The notes under the pieces: model-generated
The model's database searches: none
What the model saw: the letters and a program-made list of their open reading frames with translations, nothing else
What the model was told of the DNA's origin: nothing
Made by a program: the position numbers and the translations under genes
Source of the DNA: Dioscorea cayenensis subsp. rotundata
Lineage: Eukaryota; Streptophyta; Magnoliopsida; Dioscoreales; Dioscoreaceae
Assembly (NCBI RefSeq): GCF_009730915.1
Contig: NC_052483.1
Location: 1,612,001 to 1,676,000, forward strand
Length of the DNA stretch: 64,000 bases
Direction of reading: 5' to 3'
Part shown: piece after piece, positions 1 to 12,246 of the stretch
Position numbering within the stretch: the first letter of the stretch is position 1
Layout: every line of letters starts with the position of its first letter

Positions 1-701
1 GCTTGCTTGTATGATATGTCCTTTTTTATATCCTCACTTAACACCAGAAGGGAACAAAGTCAAAATGGAGGTGTAAAGGCCTAGAATCACTGCATCTTGT
101 TTGTCATTTGAATGGAATAAGTATGTAGAACGTTTCAGTGAGGAAGCCATATGGCAAGGAATATAGAACTCTTTTCCTAAGCACCTTTTTGGTTCAATTG
201 AATGGGCACTAAGTAATGAAACGGAAAATATATGGTAGACCCACACAAAATGGAACTGATAATTGAAAAGCAAAGGAAACTAGCTTGAAGATTTTTCTCC
301 TAGACTTCTTTTTCTTAATCTGGAGAACCTCAAGCGTGTTAGTGTTTGTTTCACCTGCTGCAACCAATTGTTCCAAGTGTTTCTTCTGGCAGGTAATTGT
401 TTATGGGCTTTTCCACAGAAAATATTTTTTGATATAGTTCTAATATGTAATGAAGTATCAAGTAGCAAGTATTCGAATAATTCAATGGCTCTAGAAGCTA
501 ATAAGAAGACACTTAATAGAGCTATGCTTGTTTTGTTCATGTGATTTTTCTTTACATTTTTTTTATCTTTTAAGAGTTGAATGCTTTTTTTACTTTTTTC
601 TCCAGACTTTTGAATTAATTTTACATAAGCGAATTCCATTTGTACTTTGGTATACCATCCCATCAAAATAGTAGCTATAAACCCTGTTCAATGCATTATA
701 G
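1..701 (+). other. Upstream intron/5' part of the first gene, no exon resolved
   Basis: The acceptor at 700-701 shows that the first recognised exon is internal, so at least one upstream exon exists here or left of the window. A possible exon ends at a good donor after 392 and is phase-compatible, because its last codon CAG joins the GTG at 702. I could not match that peptide to the family, so it is not called. The rest is AT-rich intron-like DNA; the long open stretches seen on the minus strand have no recognisable content. Confidence 0.4.
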
Positions 702-2320
702 GTGGAAGGTATGAGCCGACCGTGTCATGGATCATTGGATGAAAGCTTGCCCAAATCTGTCATGTGGAAGACTTTTCCTCATCGTTTGTTTTTCGCTAGA
801 TCTCATTCTGTGACATGGGGAATGGGCGGTGTAGCCTTTCTTCACCCTGAAAACAACACCAACGAGAAAGTGCACATGTGCTTGTACAGAATCACGTATG
901 TGATCTTCGCATGTTTTTTTTCCCATCAGTGCATGTGGTTGAAGCAGTATTTTTAAGCTTAAATCATATTTCTATATTTTTAGATTTTCATTTATTCTCA
1001 AATTGTGTAGGCTTGAGCAGTTCAATGATATCTTACTTCAAGAGAACGTTGTTGTTCAACACCGGGATACTCCTTTATTTGATCTATCTAGTCTACAATT
1101 TGTTTCTGAAAACAAGTCCAAAGTTTTGGAGGAACTTAAGGTACTATTTTCCCTAATAGAGTTATGCATACATTTCTTACTCGTCTCTGAGCAAAGGACA
1201 TTACAGTTATCCTTACCATCTAAACACTTTTCACTAGCAGCCTTGAGGGCTTGTTTTTATATAGTGAGTTTCATATTCAGTATCAAGAAGGTTGCCCTTC
1301 TTCCAACCACTTTGTCTTTATATTTCTCCCGCTTTGGACAGAAGTTGTACATTCAGAGGGTTGGTAAAAAAAAAACTTTTATTGAAATAAGAACTGTTAT
1401 ATAAAATTTGGCATGCAATCAACTACAGGGACTTTTTAATGTGCAGTCTACAATTTTATTCCAATTAAACTTATGTGTGACCTAGTTGGTAGGTGGTTGA
1501 AGGTACTTCCACAAAAATGTCACAGTGTAAAATTTTTAATCATATAATTTATTGAAGCTGAAGCCCAATTAGTCAATTAGGATCTTGAAGAAGACTACTT
1601 TATGCTATTATGAACAGACTCCCTAACTAGAATTTCCTCAAGAATGTACAAAAGCTTTCTATTATTTTCCACAAGCTTCATGCATACTGAGTCCTTTTTT
1701 TGCTCTCTTCTTGTGCCTTTATGCAGTGTGGATGGTATCCTAACGTCCTTTATCTGGGGAAAGATGATAACCTCCCTATCTTAACGATGACGTATGTTTC
1801 CTTCCCTTATTCTATTATTTATGTTGATGTTTGATTTATCAGCTTAAGCAGAATCACCAAACTTTTCCATCAAGTTCATTAAAGTTTTTACTAGTTTTCA
1901 TTTCACAATTTCAGTCATAGTAAAGACCACACTTAGCATTGCATATATATTAAATATGTGTTTAATTGTAGTTATTCAGAACTCAAAGAGGTTCAAATCT
2001 TGTACCATATTTACTTCAAAGCCTAATAATTTAGGCATTTGCCAAAGTTCAGGGATAGGATCATACACACTTTTAAAAAACAGAGATTTCTTTTTATCTA
2101 ACTTCATTTTATGTTCATTTATATGATCCTTCTCTGGTTTACTTGCTCATTCAGTTGCCCACTCTCCACTGTTGAGGAATGTAAATCAGGTAAGGTGCCG
2201 ATGATTGGTGCTTCAAAGGAATACATGAAAGTATTGGTAAAAGGGTTGGTAGAAGGGAAACAATTCACTCAAGATGATGCAATTGCTTACATTAATGAAG
2301 CTGCGACGAAGAGTTTATAA
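702..2320 (+). CDS. Gamma-glutamylcyclotransferase-like fold protein, 3' part (5' exons missing)
   Basis: Four exons join in frame: 702-895, 1011-1140, 1727-1791 and 2155-2320, giving 184 residues and a TAA stop. The peptide carries PHRLFFARSHSVTWGMGG, then GVAFLHPE, a CLYRIT strand, GWYPNVLYLG and a C-terminal helix ending NEAATKSL. This order (hydrophobic strand, aromatic W-G-G-G turn, 'AF.HPE', then W-P-hydrophobic strand and late amphipathic helices) resembles GGCT/BtrG-like proteins, including bacterial ones often mislabelled as histone deacetylases. The diagnostic YGSN motif should sit upstream and is not seen, so the 5' end is incomplete. Substrate and compartment are unknown; glutathione or gamma-glutamyl-amine turnover is only a family-level guess. 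RIK lies about 1 kb downstream on the same strand. Confidence 0.6.
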
Positions 2321-3285
2321 CTGTTATTTAGTTCTATTTTGCTTCATTGTAAGTTTAAAAGAGGTGAATGACTCACCACTGAAGTAAAATATAGTGTGGT
2401 AGTTAAATTTGTAAACCCTGAAATTGTTCATGGTATGAACACCAGTTGTTGAATGCTTTTTAGATTTGTATAAAATGGTTATTGTGTTGCAAATGCGATA
2501 AGAGTAGTTAGTCAGGGGCGTGTGCATGGGCTGGAAATTGGTTGTTTAGCTGTGTACTCATTTAGTGATGCAGGGTTTTGGACAGCAAATCCGTACCACA
2601 CTAGAGTTCGGTCACGTGTCCAACGAGACTCGAACTCGGAACACTTGAAAGTCTCATACCATGTTTTTCATTGTGGGACTAGTGTTGTTTTGCTAGTAAC
2701 TCTTGACTGTCCCTTGTAATGTATTATTATATTTTTTTTAATTATAAAAAATAAAATACGGTAAAATTGATATATATACATAGGTTTTTTTATGGGTTTT
2801 TAATGCAAAAATAGTAATTTTTTTATGTTTATAGTTAAATTTGTAAAGAAAATGAAACTCACAAACTTAAACTTTTGAAAATAGTTAAGAAATGTATGAT
2901 CCCAAATATATTCTCATATTCATTAATTTTATTAACGAGGTTGTCGGTGTAATTGTTTTTTTATTTTAAAATTTACAGGTAAAAAAAAGATTATGATGAT
3001 CATCTATGTTTGAGATCACGAGGCTCATCATCAAATAATTGGACGGTGGAGATTGATTGGTACATCGTACAGAAGAAACATGTAACTATGTTTCCACTTA
3101 TGCCCCTCGACCATCATCGTTTTTGCGAAATTACCCCGGATTTCAGCTGTCAAGGATTTGATCGATTTCCCCCAAATCTCCCGGGAGCCCTAATTGTTTT
3201 CACGAATTCACCCTTTTTCTACTGGATTCCTCGCTTCTCATCTCATTGTTGTTGCTTCGTTCTATACCTTTCTCTTTGTGAAGCA
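2321..3285. other. Spacer with 3' UTR of the first gene and 5' UTR of RIK
   Basis: The first part is an AT-rich 3' UTR. A moderately GC-rich, repeat-like block follows at 2530-2720 (listed separately), then about 250 bp of very AT-rich DNA. From 3010 to 3285 the sequence becomes mixed and pyrimidine-rich, as expected of the RIK promoter and leader. An open frame runs through the leader into the RIK start, but its N-terminal part has no conserved features. Confidence 0.5.
2530..2720 (-). repeat. Possible tRNA-derived SINE-like fragment
   Basis: On the minus strand a B-box-like GTTCGAGTC (about 2628-2636) follows a TGGTATGAGA that resembles a tRNA A-box region. The block is more GC-rich than both flanks. 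No poly-A tail or target-site duplication was found, so this is a weak call; it could be any old dispersed repeat. Confidence 0.3.
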
Positions 3286-6200
3286 ATGACGGAGGATCGA
3301 TTGCCAAAAGCAGCGGAAGAGCCCTCACCTGCGAATGGCTCCGGGAAGCAGAGGTTTTTCTTTTCGAAACCCTATGAATATGTTGATTATCTCTTTATAT
3401 GCTGGCCTTTCGTTGGATTTATTGAAGTTTTATGGTATCTAAGATCTTAGTGATTAGTTTTGGTTGATAATTAGCTACAAAAGGATGGGATTTTTAGATG
3501 TAAGCGGTGTGGATTGGTTTATTTGATTTGCGTACAATTGTTGTCTGGATGAAATTTTTAATGGAGGAAATGATTTAAAGATGTATTTTTTTTTTGGTAT
3601 TATTATGTGGTTGTAAAATCCCAATGTGCAGTATTGGTGGTTCTTGAAAATCTATAATTTTTTGTTGAAATTTTTATATGTATTTGATGATTTCTCTTGA
3701 TTTTGTGAGATGATTTGATTTCCTTAACAGGAAGAAGAGAAAGTGGGATCAACCAGCGGATTCATTGATGTCTGCTGGGATGGCTGTCACTGGCACAATG
3801 CCTTCGGGTGTTGATGGTGTTTATGCAAGTGTCCTCCCAGGCGTGCTGCCACTTTCTGTGCCTCTTCATTTGAACCTGGCGACGATTGCGGCAACCTCAC
3901 AGTCATTACAGATACCACTAATTCCACCAAATACTGCTGCTATAGTGCAGAAATTGAGCCAGGTGCTTTGTGTTTACTAGGATTTCACATTCTATTTTTT
4001 TCTGCTCTTACATGTTTATTAAGAAGCTTGTTGTTTTGAGATTGAGGCTTGTTTCAAGCCCAGGGTTACCATTGTAGCATGATCATTTTTTAAAATGATG
4101 ATGGGTATTCTGACAAGCCGAACCTTTAGTGGTAGTTTATAAGTGTTCTTGTTTTTTAGTTGACATTTGTAAAGCTAAGAAAGGGTTTCCTATGTTTGTG
4201 ATGCTGACATTTTTCTCTTGTTCCCTTGTATGTTGCCAATTTTTGATGTATGGCTGACCATGTGATTCCTGCTACGATAGATGTGTCAGTAGGTGTCAGT
4301 GGTCTATATATGTAGGTGTGCATTTATATGCAGTCATATCTGTTTTGATCCCATATCAAACAGTTAATTCTGGCATTGAATTTTGTTGTCTCATGATATA
4401 AGATTATGGACTAAAAAATTTCTTTATATGTGCCTCAGCCAAAGATTCAAGATGAATTAATTGCAAGAGAGATTGTTATAAATGATGCAGATCCTTCTGT
4501 CCGTTACAAGCTGACTAAACGTCAAACTCAAGAAGAGGTTTGCATGATTTCTTTTCTCCTTTTTTTTATTTTTTTATTTTTTTGCCTTTTTCCCTGGTTG
4601 GACAGGTTAATGAAATTTACCAAGATGAATACATTGGCATTTATCACATCTCTTCTTATATTGCAGATTCAGAAAAGCACTGGTGCTGTTGTTATAACCA
4701 GGTAAGCAGGTTTCAAAATGTAAATTGATGGCAGAGAGGAATATCTTATAAATTTGCAATTACCAAAAACTGATAAACGAAATTCTTAATCTGTTTTACA
4801 GGGGAAAATACCGTCCTCCAAATGGATTACCAGATGGTGAGAAGCCCTTGTATCTTCACATTTCTGCTGGGGCACATGTAAGTCATGTACTGTTATGAAC
4901 GGAATTCATATAATAGTATCATTTGGCTGTGTGATATGCTGATCTTGCCTGGTATCAATTGAAAATGGAATTAGGCTTTCTAGTTGTGGTTGCATGTCTT
5001 TCATCATTATCTTTTCTTTTATTTTCCTTTCTATTGTTTATTTATTTTCTGCTGAACTAATACATTGAATGTGCAAAATTTCATTAGTGATAGGCCTATA
5101 GTGTAAATTTTTTTTTTAAAATAAAGCTTGTGCGCTCTTAATTTTTTTTTTCTCTCTAATAATTGTAACTTATGTGGGTGATTTTGATGCTACAATGCTC
5201 ATGGTCTTCTGGTCACACTTTAGTTGAAAGACACTGTGGAACGCATCAAAGCAGTTGATCATGCAGCTTGTATGGTTGAGGATATGTTGAAACAATGTCA
5301 GAGTTCACTTCCAGCTTCTACTGTTCTCCCATCTGTGTTTAGCGATGGGCTGGTAATTTTGTTACCAACAAGTGTCTTTTTTTTCCCTTGTGTGGGCTAC
5401 CAACTTAGATATGTTATGTTATACAACCTCAGGCGACCCAATCTCTTAACACATGTTTGTACCTGGGTTTTGAACCGGACCCATCACTCAACATTGCAAC
5501 CCGTATACGTGGTCCTAATGTATGTTCTTCTAACTTTTCTTGTTACATATGATATAATCCTAGATTTTAGGTGTTCGCATTGGGTATATTGGAATACAAA
5601 GTTAACTGTTCTTTCAGAATGAACTTATATTTTAACCTTTAGGAATATTTTGTGGAAATGAAATGAGTTCCTTGATGATGTGATGCCCATATGCTTTTAC
5701 ACAAACAATCTAAGACCTGCATCTTGTTAAATGTTTCACATGTGCTTACTGTGCATTGGAGCTTTTGTTGTTTTTGTTTCCCTTACTTGTTTTTTGGCTC
5801 TAACACAGAATTCATTAGAAGCATCTTAAGCTTTAATTATTATTTTTCTACCTATACTCGATCTAATATTTAAGCTCTCTCTGACATCTCCATGCAATTG
5901 GGAGAGATTGTTTTTGTGCTGCTCGTGGTTGGAATTTGTATTTGCAGGACCAGTATATAAACCACATTATGAATGAAACAGGAGCAACTGTTGTACTGAG
6001 AGGACATGGATCAGAAAATCCTGATAATTCCAGTAATGAAAGTACAGTATCATATTTTTTTCTTTTTTTGGCATAACTGATAGTTATTGCACATGCTCTT
6101 CAGTTGCACTCTGTTGCTTACTCATTTAATTTGCAGAAACTCAACAACCTCTGCATTTATTCTTGTCATCTTCAAACCCAACGAGTCTTGAAGATGCAAG

Positions 6201-8969
6201 GATCCTTGCAGAAAACCTGTTGGACACAATCTGTGCAGAATGTGGTGTATCAAGGTTTGTATTGAAAAAAAAAAAAAGTGAAAACAGTTGACCTTTGACG
6301 TGTATGCCTACATATGAAAATATTTTAGATCAAGCTTCTGGCCTAAGTTTCTATTCCTTATTTCACTATTCATCTAATTTCCTATCTTGTTAACCTGGTT
6401 TATTCTATAACTACAAGTGTTGCTTGTGCTTAGGTATCATGTTCTTGCTCATTTCACAATTCATCTAATTTCCTATCTTGTTAACCTATCTTTTAGCAGG
6501 ACTAATACTCTTTAATGGGTTTAGAATTCAAAAGCTTTTGACTATAATGAACTATCAATATGTAGCATTCCTGTTGTGTTGCAAGTCTTCTAACTTCTGA
6601 AATGGCTTCAGTTTCTTTCTCCTAGGTTAAGCAAGGACAAAGCGTTCAACTGAACAACCTGTATGACAGTAACTATCTCATTTTAACCTGTTTAATTGCT
6701 TTATTTGGTGCAGGATATCGTCTTCTAAGACCTATAATGCAGTCCCACCTCCTCAGCAATTGTTGGCTGGACTCTCCAGTGCAAGCTCTGGATCAACTTG
6801 CATGCCGGTTGTTTCGATGCCAACGGCATCACTGAAGCCTTCTGGGTCTTCTGACTCAAATACTTGTTCTCCAATTATGGCTCAACCTACACCCTCTCAA
6901 CTGAACTACTCTCATCCATCAGTGAGTGGGGGGACAAGTTATAGTGGATATGGTGGGATATATCCGCAAGCCACGCCACTCCAACAAGTTGCTTTGGCAC
7001 TCAGGCAAGCTCCTCCGAACACCTCTTCCGCGGCTACCACTTCACAGGCTATGGTGTCACCAAAGACAAATACAAGTTCTTGTGTGGAGATCGATAAGCG
7101 TCCTCCGCAAAAGCGGAAGTTCCAGGAGTTACCCGTTTCTTCAGTTCGACCAATGATACCTAAACAGGTACCACGCGATTTCTCAAGACCCTTCAATTGT
7201 GTTTGGTTCTTGAGAAGGATGTATTGTTATTTTTGGATTATTAATTTGGAGTGAGAACTTTTATATGAACTGCCCGCTTTTTGACTTAATTAATACTAAT
7301 CAAAATTAAGATTTTAAAATTTATTTTTTAATTTATAATTAATATTAGTATGTTTAGAATTTGAATTAAGAAATATATTTATTTATAATAATTAATTTTT
7401 ATAAAAAAAATTAGATTATTGGATAAGTTAAGGTGTTTCATCGGAGAATATGTGCAACTCACCAACCAAGCATCTTCTTAAGTTCTATATTTGTAAGCAA
7501 GAGGCTCAGCTACTGAGGAATTTCATCTTATATTACTGGTTACTTTATCATCTTGTGCATGATGCTTAAATACAACTAAAGGATTTTATGTTACTTTTCT
7601 GTATGTAGGACATCAGCATGCTTAAGAGTATCAGGATAGGTTATATTTCTGCAACATTGTCTAGACCTGATTTATAACTTCTAATTTTGCTACAATGTCT
7701 TAAATGCTGCCTTATATCTTAAAAAAAAATTATTTCGCATGACCATATGATATAACTGTTTCTCTTTCGGTTTTGTGATACATATACCAGCATGTTACAG
7801 AGGTTGCAATGCTTATCCTACATTGTTCATACCTTCTTGTGGATTGTCACACGCATGCTTGTGTTATCTGTATTAGTAAACATTCTGATTTTTAAACTGC
7901 TGTTCCAGGTATTTTCTCTGACCTCCTCTGAACCAGGCCGGTACTGGACCTGTCATTTGGACTTTGCTTTGCATGTGTCACAGGGAATCCAAGTCTGGAG
8001 TTGTGAACTGTAGTTGATGGTGCTCGCTGGTTGCGGCTTCTTATGAGAACCTACTTGCATTTTGTTAATTATACATACTACCATTCACCTGTAGCATATA
8101 GAATATATTTTTGCTGCAAGATTTCTGAATTTTGTTGCCCTTTTGCTTTGACATCTTTTCCCTGTAGAAACCTTGATTAGTGTTATCCTCCTGTTGCTGA
8201 ATGCTTTTTTTTACTTGGATACCCAAGTACTTACAAGTAGGCTTTAAGGTTTGCCAGCAGCCATGCATATTCACTTTTATTTACTGATTTAACCTTTTTT
8301 TCTCACCTTAATGGATTTCCTTTCATGTAGATATTCAACTAGCACTCTCAATTTATCATAATTTTGCAGGAGCTCATTTGCTTTTCTGTTTCTTACCCTT
8401 TTTAATTGAAGAGAGATGAAATCTGGATGTGTTTTTTCTTTTTGTTACAGAACTTACAACAGGAATCAGAATTTCTTAAGCCAGGTTTAGAGGATTCTAG
8501 CTCAGAAGGCCTTTTCTCTGTTCCACCACCGAAAAAGCTCTTCCCCACAAGGTCCGGTGATATGCTACCATCACTTGCAAGAACCATGCCACCACCACCG
8601 CCACCGGCAACCCCGCCCTCAAGAAGCATGCCACCACCACCACCACCGGCAACCCCGCCCTCAAGAAGTATGCCACCGCCACCGCTACCACCAAAGTTCT
8701 CACCTGCCAAAGATGAGAACAGGGGTTCTGCAGTAAAGAGGCCAGGATTTGGGCTTATCTCCATTACCAATTCAAAGAACACAGAGAACAGAGACATTGA
8801 ACCCGTCCCGGGTATTAAGCTCTTATAAGAAATCTAATTTTCATCTTTTATAACTTTCACCATTTTGGGAAATTTGCAAATAGTTAATTTCCGCTTTCAA
8901 CCAGATACTCTACTGAAGTTGATGGAGTATGGAGAAGAAGAGGATGATACTGATGGTGCTGGTGAATAA
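3286..8969 (+). CDS. RIK: Protein RIK, KH-domain partner of ROUGH SHEATH2/AS1
   Basis: Twelve exons join in frame: 3286-3353, 3731-3962, 4439-4537, 4667-4701, 4802-4877, 5224-5352, 5433-5519, 5948-6041, 6137-6254, 6714-7167, 8451-8811 and 8905-8969. They encode 605 aa. After a basic RKKRKWDQ N-terminus come a conserved LPLSVPLHLNLATIAATSQ segment and a KH-like region with STGAVVITRGKYRPPNG. A second KH-type stretch has RIRGPNDQYINHI and TGATVVLRG. The middle is Ser/Thr/Gln-rich and the C-terminus is proline-rich, ending GLISITNS then MEYGEEEDDT. Maize RIK binds the MYB repressor RS2 (AS1), which keeps KNOX genes silent in leaves, and is thought to link it to RNA and chromatin factors in the nucleus. 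The start is the first ATG of the conserved frame. The exon at 5433 uses the CAG at 5430-5432 as acceptor. Family assignment is strong. Confidence 0.93.
8586..8690 (+). repeat. 42-bp in-frame tandem repeat in RIK (14-residue Pro-rich unit)
   Basis: ATG-CCA-CCA-type units begin at 8586, 8628 and 8670, so the period is 42 bp. Each codes for a run of prolines followed by ATPPSRS; the third copy is incomplete. Spacing in multiples of three keeps the frame. Such repeats often vary in length between alleles. Confidence 0.85.
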
Positions 8970-9277
8970 CTTACTCAAAAACCAACTTACACTTTGGTGG
9001 TGTTTCAAGAACATGTTGGAACTCCGAAGTATTGTTTTTGCGTCAACATTGTGATGACGGAGTTGTCTGATCTCGCAGTTGGTTCCTGATTTAAGGTTCG
9101 GAAAATCATCTTGCTTGCCCTGAATCATAAAAGCAAGGCTGTGATTTTGTTTTAGTTTTCTTCTTTCTTGTATTGTTTGCTTGGCAATTTAATGTATCAG
9201 ATGAACCAGGCTTCTATGTTGTAATTATATGTGCATTTGGACTTACAATTTTAGTGGTTTAGTGGAAAATCTTTCGG

Positions 9278-9490
9278 CTTCAAGCTAAGCTTGGCTCAGC
9301 AAAATTGGTTGCAAGCTCGAGCTCGAGCTTGATTTGAGCTTGGCTTGAGATGGTAAAATTAAGCTTGAGTTTAATTCAGGTTCGACTTGAAAAATATTAA
9401 TTTAGAATAAAAATGAGCTATGCTCAAGGTAATGAACTTGATGAGCATGTTAAACTTGAGCTCAAGCTCACAGGCTTGTGTGTAAGCTTA
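9278..9490. repeat. AGCTTG/GAGCTCG-rich self-complementary repeat
   Basis: AGCTTG, AGCTCG and their reverse complements recur about every 10-20 bases (for example around 9314-9333 and 9449-9466), so the block can fold back on itself in many ways. It ends in a (TA)n tract. Blocks of this kind are common in plant genomes, sometimes near hAT element ends. No terminal inverted repeats or target duplication could be fixed here. Confidence 0.5.
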
Positions 9491-10786
9491 TATATATATA
9501 TATATATAATTGGTTTTAATAAAACAATCACTATTTAAATCAGATGATCATATAAATGAAGAGATATTTTTTATTTAAAATTAAGATTTATTACACACTT
9601 TTGTTTATGTAATATGCACTATAAAAATAATTAAATAAAACAATAAAAAGTTATAACAAAATTGGCAAATTGGACGAGTTACATGAGTTTCCTTTTTTTT
9701 TTATATTATTACTGAAATATGGTTTGTCCCTCAACATTCAATTAGAGATTTGTGCAAGTATAAAATTAATTCCTTTTTACTTGAGTTAAGGTTCAAATAT
9801 ATTTTTTTATAAGAATACGAACATTGTAAGTAAAAATCAAGAAGTCATTGGTTTTTTATTTATTAAAATAAAAATAAATAAACTACTTTATTCTATCAAA
9901 GCGGGAGAACTTCTTTCCTTAAAAAATGGCAGGCCAATATCTTGTTTGAAAAAAATTAATATATATATATATATATATATTCTAAAAATCAATGGCTAAA
10001 TTGATGCCATGGCCCATGGAGATGGAGCCCAATTCTTGTGTTTGAAAAATCCATAAAATCATTTGAAAATAAAATCCACGGAATCAATACTTTGGAGAAA
10101 ATGATGAACTACATTACATCAACATAATAAAAATTGATTTCCCATCCTCCATAGTCATCACTTTTGGTGAGGCAATATGTCCCTACAAACATTAGGTAGG
10201 TAGGTTTGGGGGAATCAACTTTGAAAAATTTAAAAAGATTTTTTTGTTCATTTATACACATATTATATATATATATATATTAGTATAATTTTCTAAAACC
10301 GAAGTTTTCATATAAACCCCCACAAGTATATTATATGTGAAAACAAATCAAATCCTTTGTATCTAGATATACATACTTGTAATGTATATGGGCCAACATC
10401 AAATGCATACATAGTTGTTATTCTTTAAAAATATTAAAATATTAATGCTAATACAGAAAAACTGTGAATAATGGTAATAAAATGTAAATTCAATGGCATT
10501 GTGCGACATCTCTAAATTTAAAATCTCTCCGGATGATGTGCCATTAACATATATTTGTAATTGTAATAAAAAAAACATATATTTGTAGGATGAGATATAT
10601 AAATAATTAAAAATTATGAAAATGGGCAGTATACTTTTATAAAAGCAAATAATTATTAATATACTTTACAAAACACTTTTATTTCTTCACATTAAAAATC
10701 AACTTAAAGAATCCTATAAAATAACAAATTTACCTTTCGAAATTTTTAAAGAGCAAAGATATCTTGCTTCTTTTAATAAAATCCTT

Positions 10787-11405
10787 TACTTGATTTATTA
10801 TTAAAAAAAAATACTAGTTTTCACATGGCTACTCTATTTTTGTTAAGGTTCACAAACAGCAAAGACTAAACATTTTATGATATATATATATATATACATA
10901 TATATAGAAATAATGGAATATATTAATAAATAAATAAATAAGCAAAGAAGATATCACAAAGTTGTAGAAATGTATGCAAGACTCACATTTTACTTGATTT
11001 ATGATAAATTAAATAAATAAATACTAGTTTTCACATGGCTATTCTATTTTTGTTAAGATTCACAAACAGTAAATACTAAAAATTTAATGATATATATACA
11101 TATATATATATATGGAAATAATGGAATATATTAATAAATAAATAAATAAGCAAAGTAGATATCACAAAGTTGTAGAAAGTGTATGCAAGACTCACATTTT
11201 ACTTGATTTATGATAAAATAAATAAATACTAGTTTTCACATGGCTATTCTATTTTTGTTAAGATTCACAAACACTAAATACTAAAAATTTAATGATATAT
11301 ATATATATATATACATATATATGGAAATTATGGAATATATTAATAAATAAATAAATAAATAGAGAAAATAATACAAAGTTGTAGAAATGTATGCAAGACT
11401 CACAT
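10787..11405. repeat. Three-copy tandem repeat, period about 205-210 bp
   Basis: The phrase ACTTGATTTAT followed by ACTAGTTTTCACATGGCT recurs from 10,787, 10,991 and 11,200. Each unit then carries a variable (TA)n, TGGAATATATTAATAAATA and a GTATGCAAGACTCACA tail; the third unit ends near 11,405. Copies 2 and 3 are more alike than either is to copy 1, which suggests two successive duplication steps. No coding content is visible. Confidence 0.85.
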
Positions 11406-12246
11406 GGAAAGAATGGAGAAATGAAACCTGTGGGATGCAGATTTTTTTCCTCACCATGTGTTCTCTTTAAAACTGCACTGAACAAAAACCAGTGCTTGGA
11501 AGGAAAGAATACAATGGAGGGCTAGGAATGGAGATGGAAGGAAACAAAGGAGCAAACTTTGCTCCCTTGGGATGGATGCATTCTTCTTGGACAACCAGTG
11601 GTTGGGCTTTCCAATCTTAAACAGGTTTTTTTCCTCATTGTGTCTGAAGATCTGTGTGCCATTGTTATCATTTGGAATTTTTTTAGGGTTTGTTTGCTTG
11701 TTTCTGTGAGGTTTGGTGGTGGTGGTGGTGTTGTTGTTTTATTTTTTTAAAGTTTTTGTTTTTGTTGCTTTTTTTTGGTGTGGTTGTTGCATTTTATGTG
11801 GAGAATTGTTGGTTTTATGTGTGCAGAGGTGGTGTGAATGGTTTGGATTTGGAAATGAGGGTTTTTTATGGGTTTTGGTGATTAGGGTTAGGGTTTAGGG
11901 TTTGGGCATTTGGTTGTGCATTTTTGAAGAGTTTAGATTAGTGTTTGAAGTTATTTGGGGTTATTCCTCTTTGGGTTTGGTTGGAGTTGATGAATTTTTT
12001 TTTCCTTGGAAATGTTTGGGTTTTTGAGCTCTGGCTAGGGTTAGGTTAGGATTTTTTGGGAAAAGGAGGGGTTTTGTTGATTTTGGTTCTATTCTTCAGC
12101 TTTCACCATTGTTTGTTGGATTGGATTGAATTCTTAGGGTTTTTCATATTGATACTTGTAATTTATGAGATTCTGGAATGGAAAAATCTATAAATTAGTA
12201 TTTTGATAAAAAGAGACTTGAATCTACAGGGGATGCATTTTGGAAA

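Larger units (their letters stand above)
8970..12229 (+). other. Spacer between RIK and the POLAR-like gene, with the latter's promoter and leader
   Basis: 8970-9250 is the RIK 3' UTR. It is followed by an AGCTTGAGCTCG-type repeat (9278-9490) and about 1.3 kb of AT-rich DNA with (TA)n runs near 9487, 9961 and 10262. A three-copy tandem array spans 10787-11405. From about 11,500 the strand becomes G/T-rich. A probable leader exon ends at the donor 11,624/11,625, and the intron runs to the acceptor at 12,228-12,229. Telomere-like GGTTTAGGG motifs (telo-box) lie at about 11,884-11,905 inside that intron. Confidence 0.5.

Noticed and set aside
280-666. Minus-strand open frame of about 128 codons at the window start
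   Set aside because: Lys/Asn-rich, no conserved segment, and it lies in the likely intron of the plus-strand gene.
11690-11898. Trp/Val/Phe-rich open frames upstream of the POLAR-like gene
   Set aside because: They come from G/T-rich leader-intron DNA; three overlapping frames are equally open.
11884-11910. Interstitial telomere array
   Set aside because: Only two or three GGTTTAGGG-like units, which is a telo-box-sized motif, not an array.
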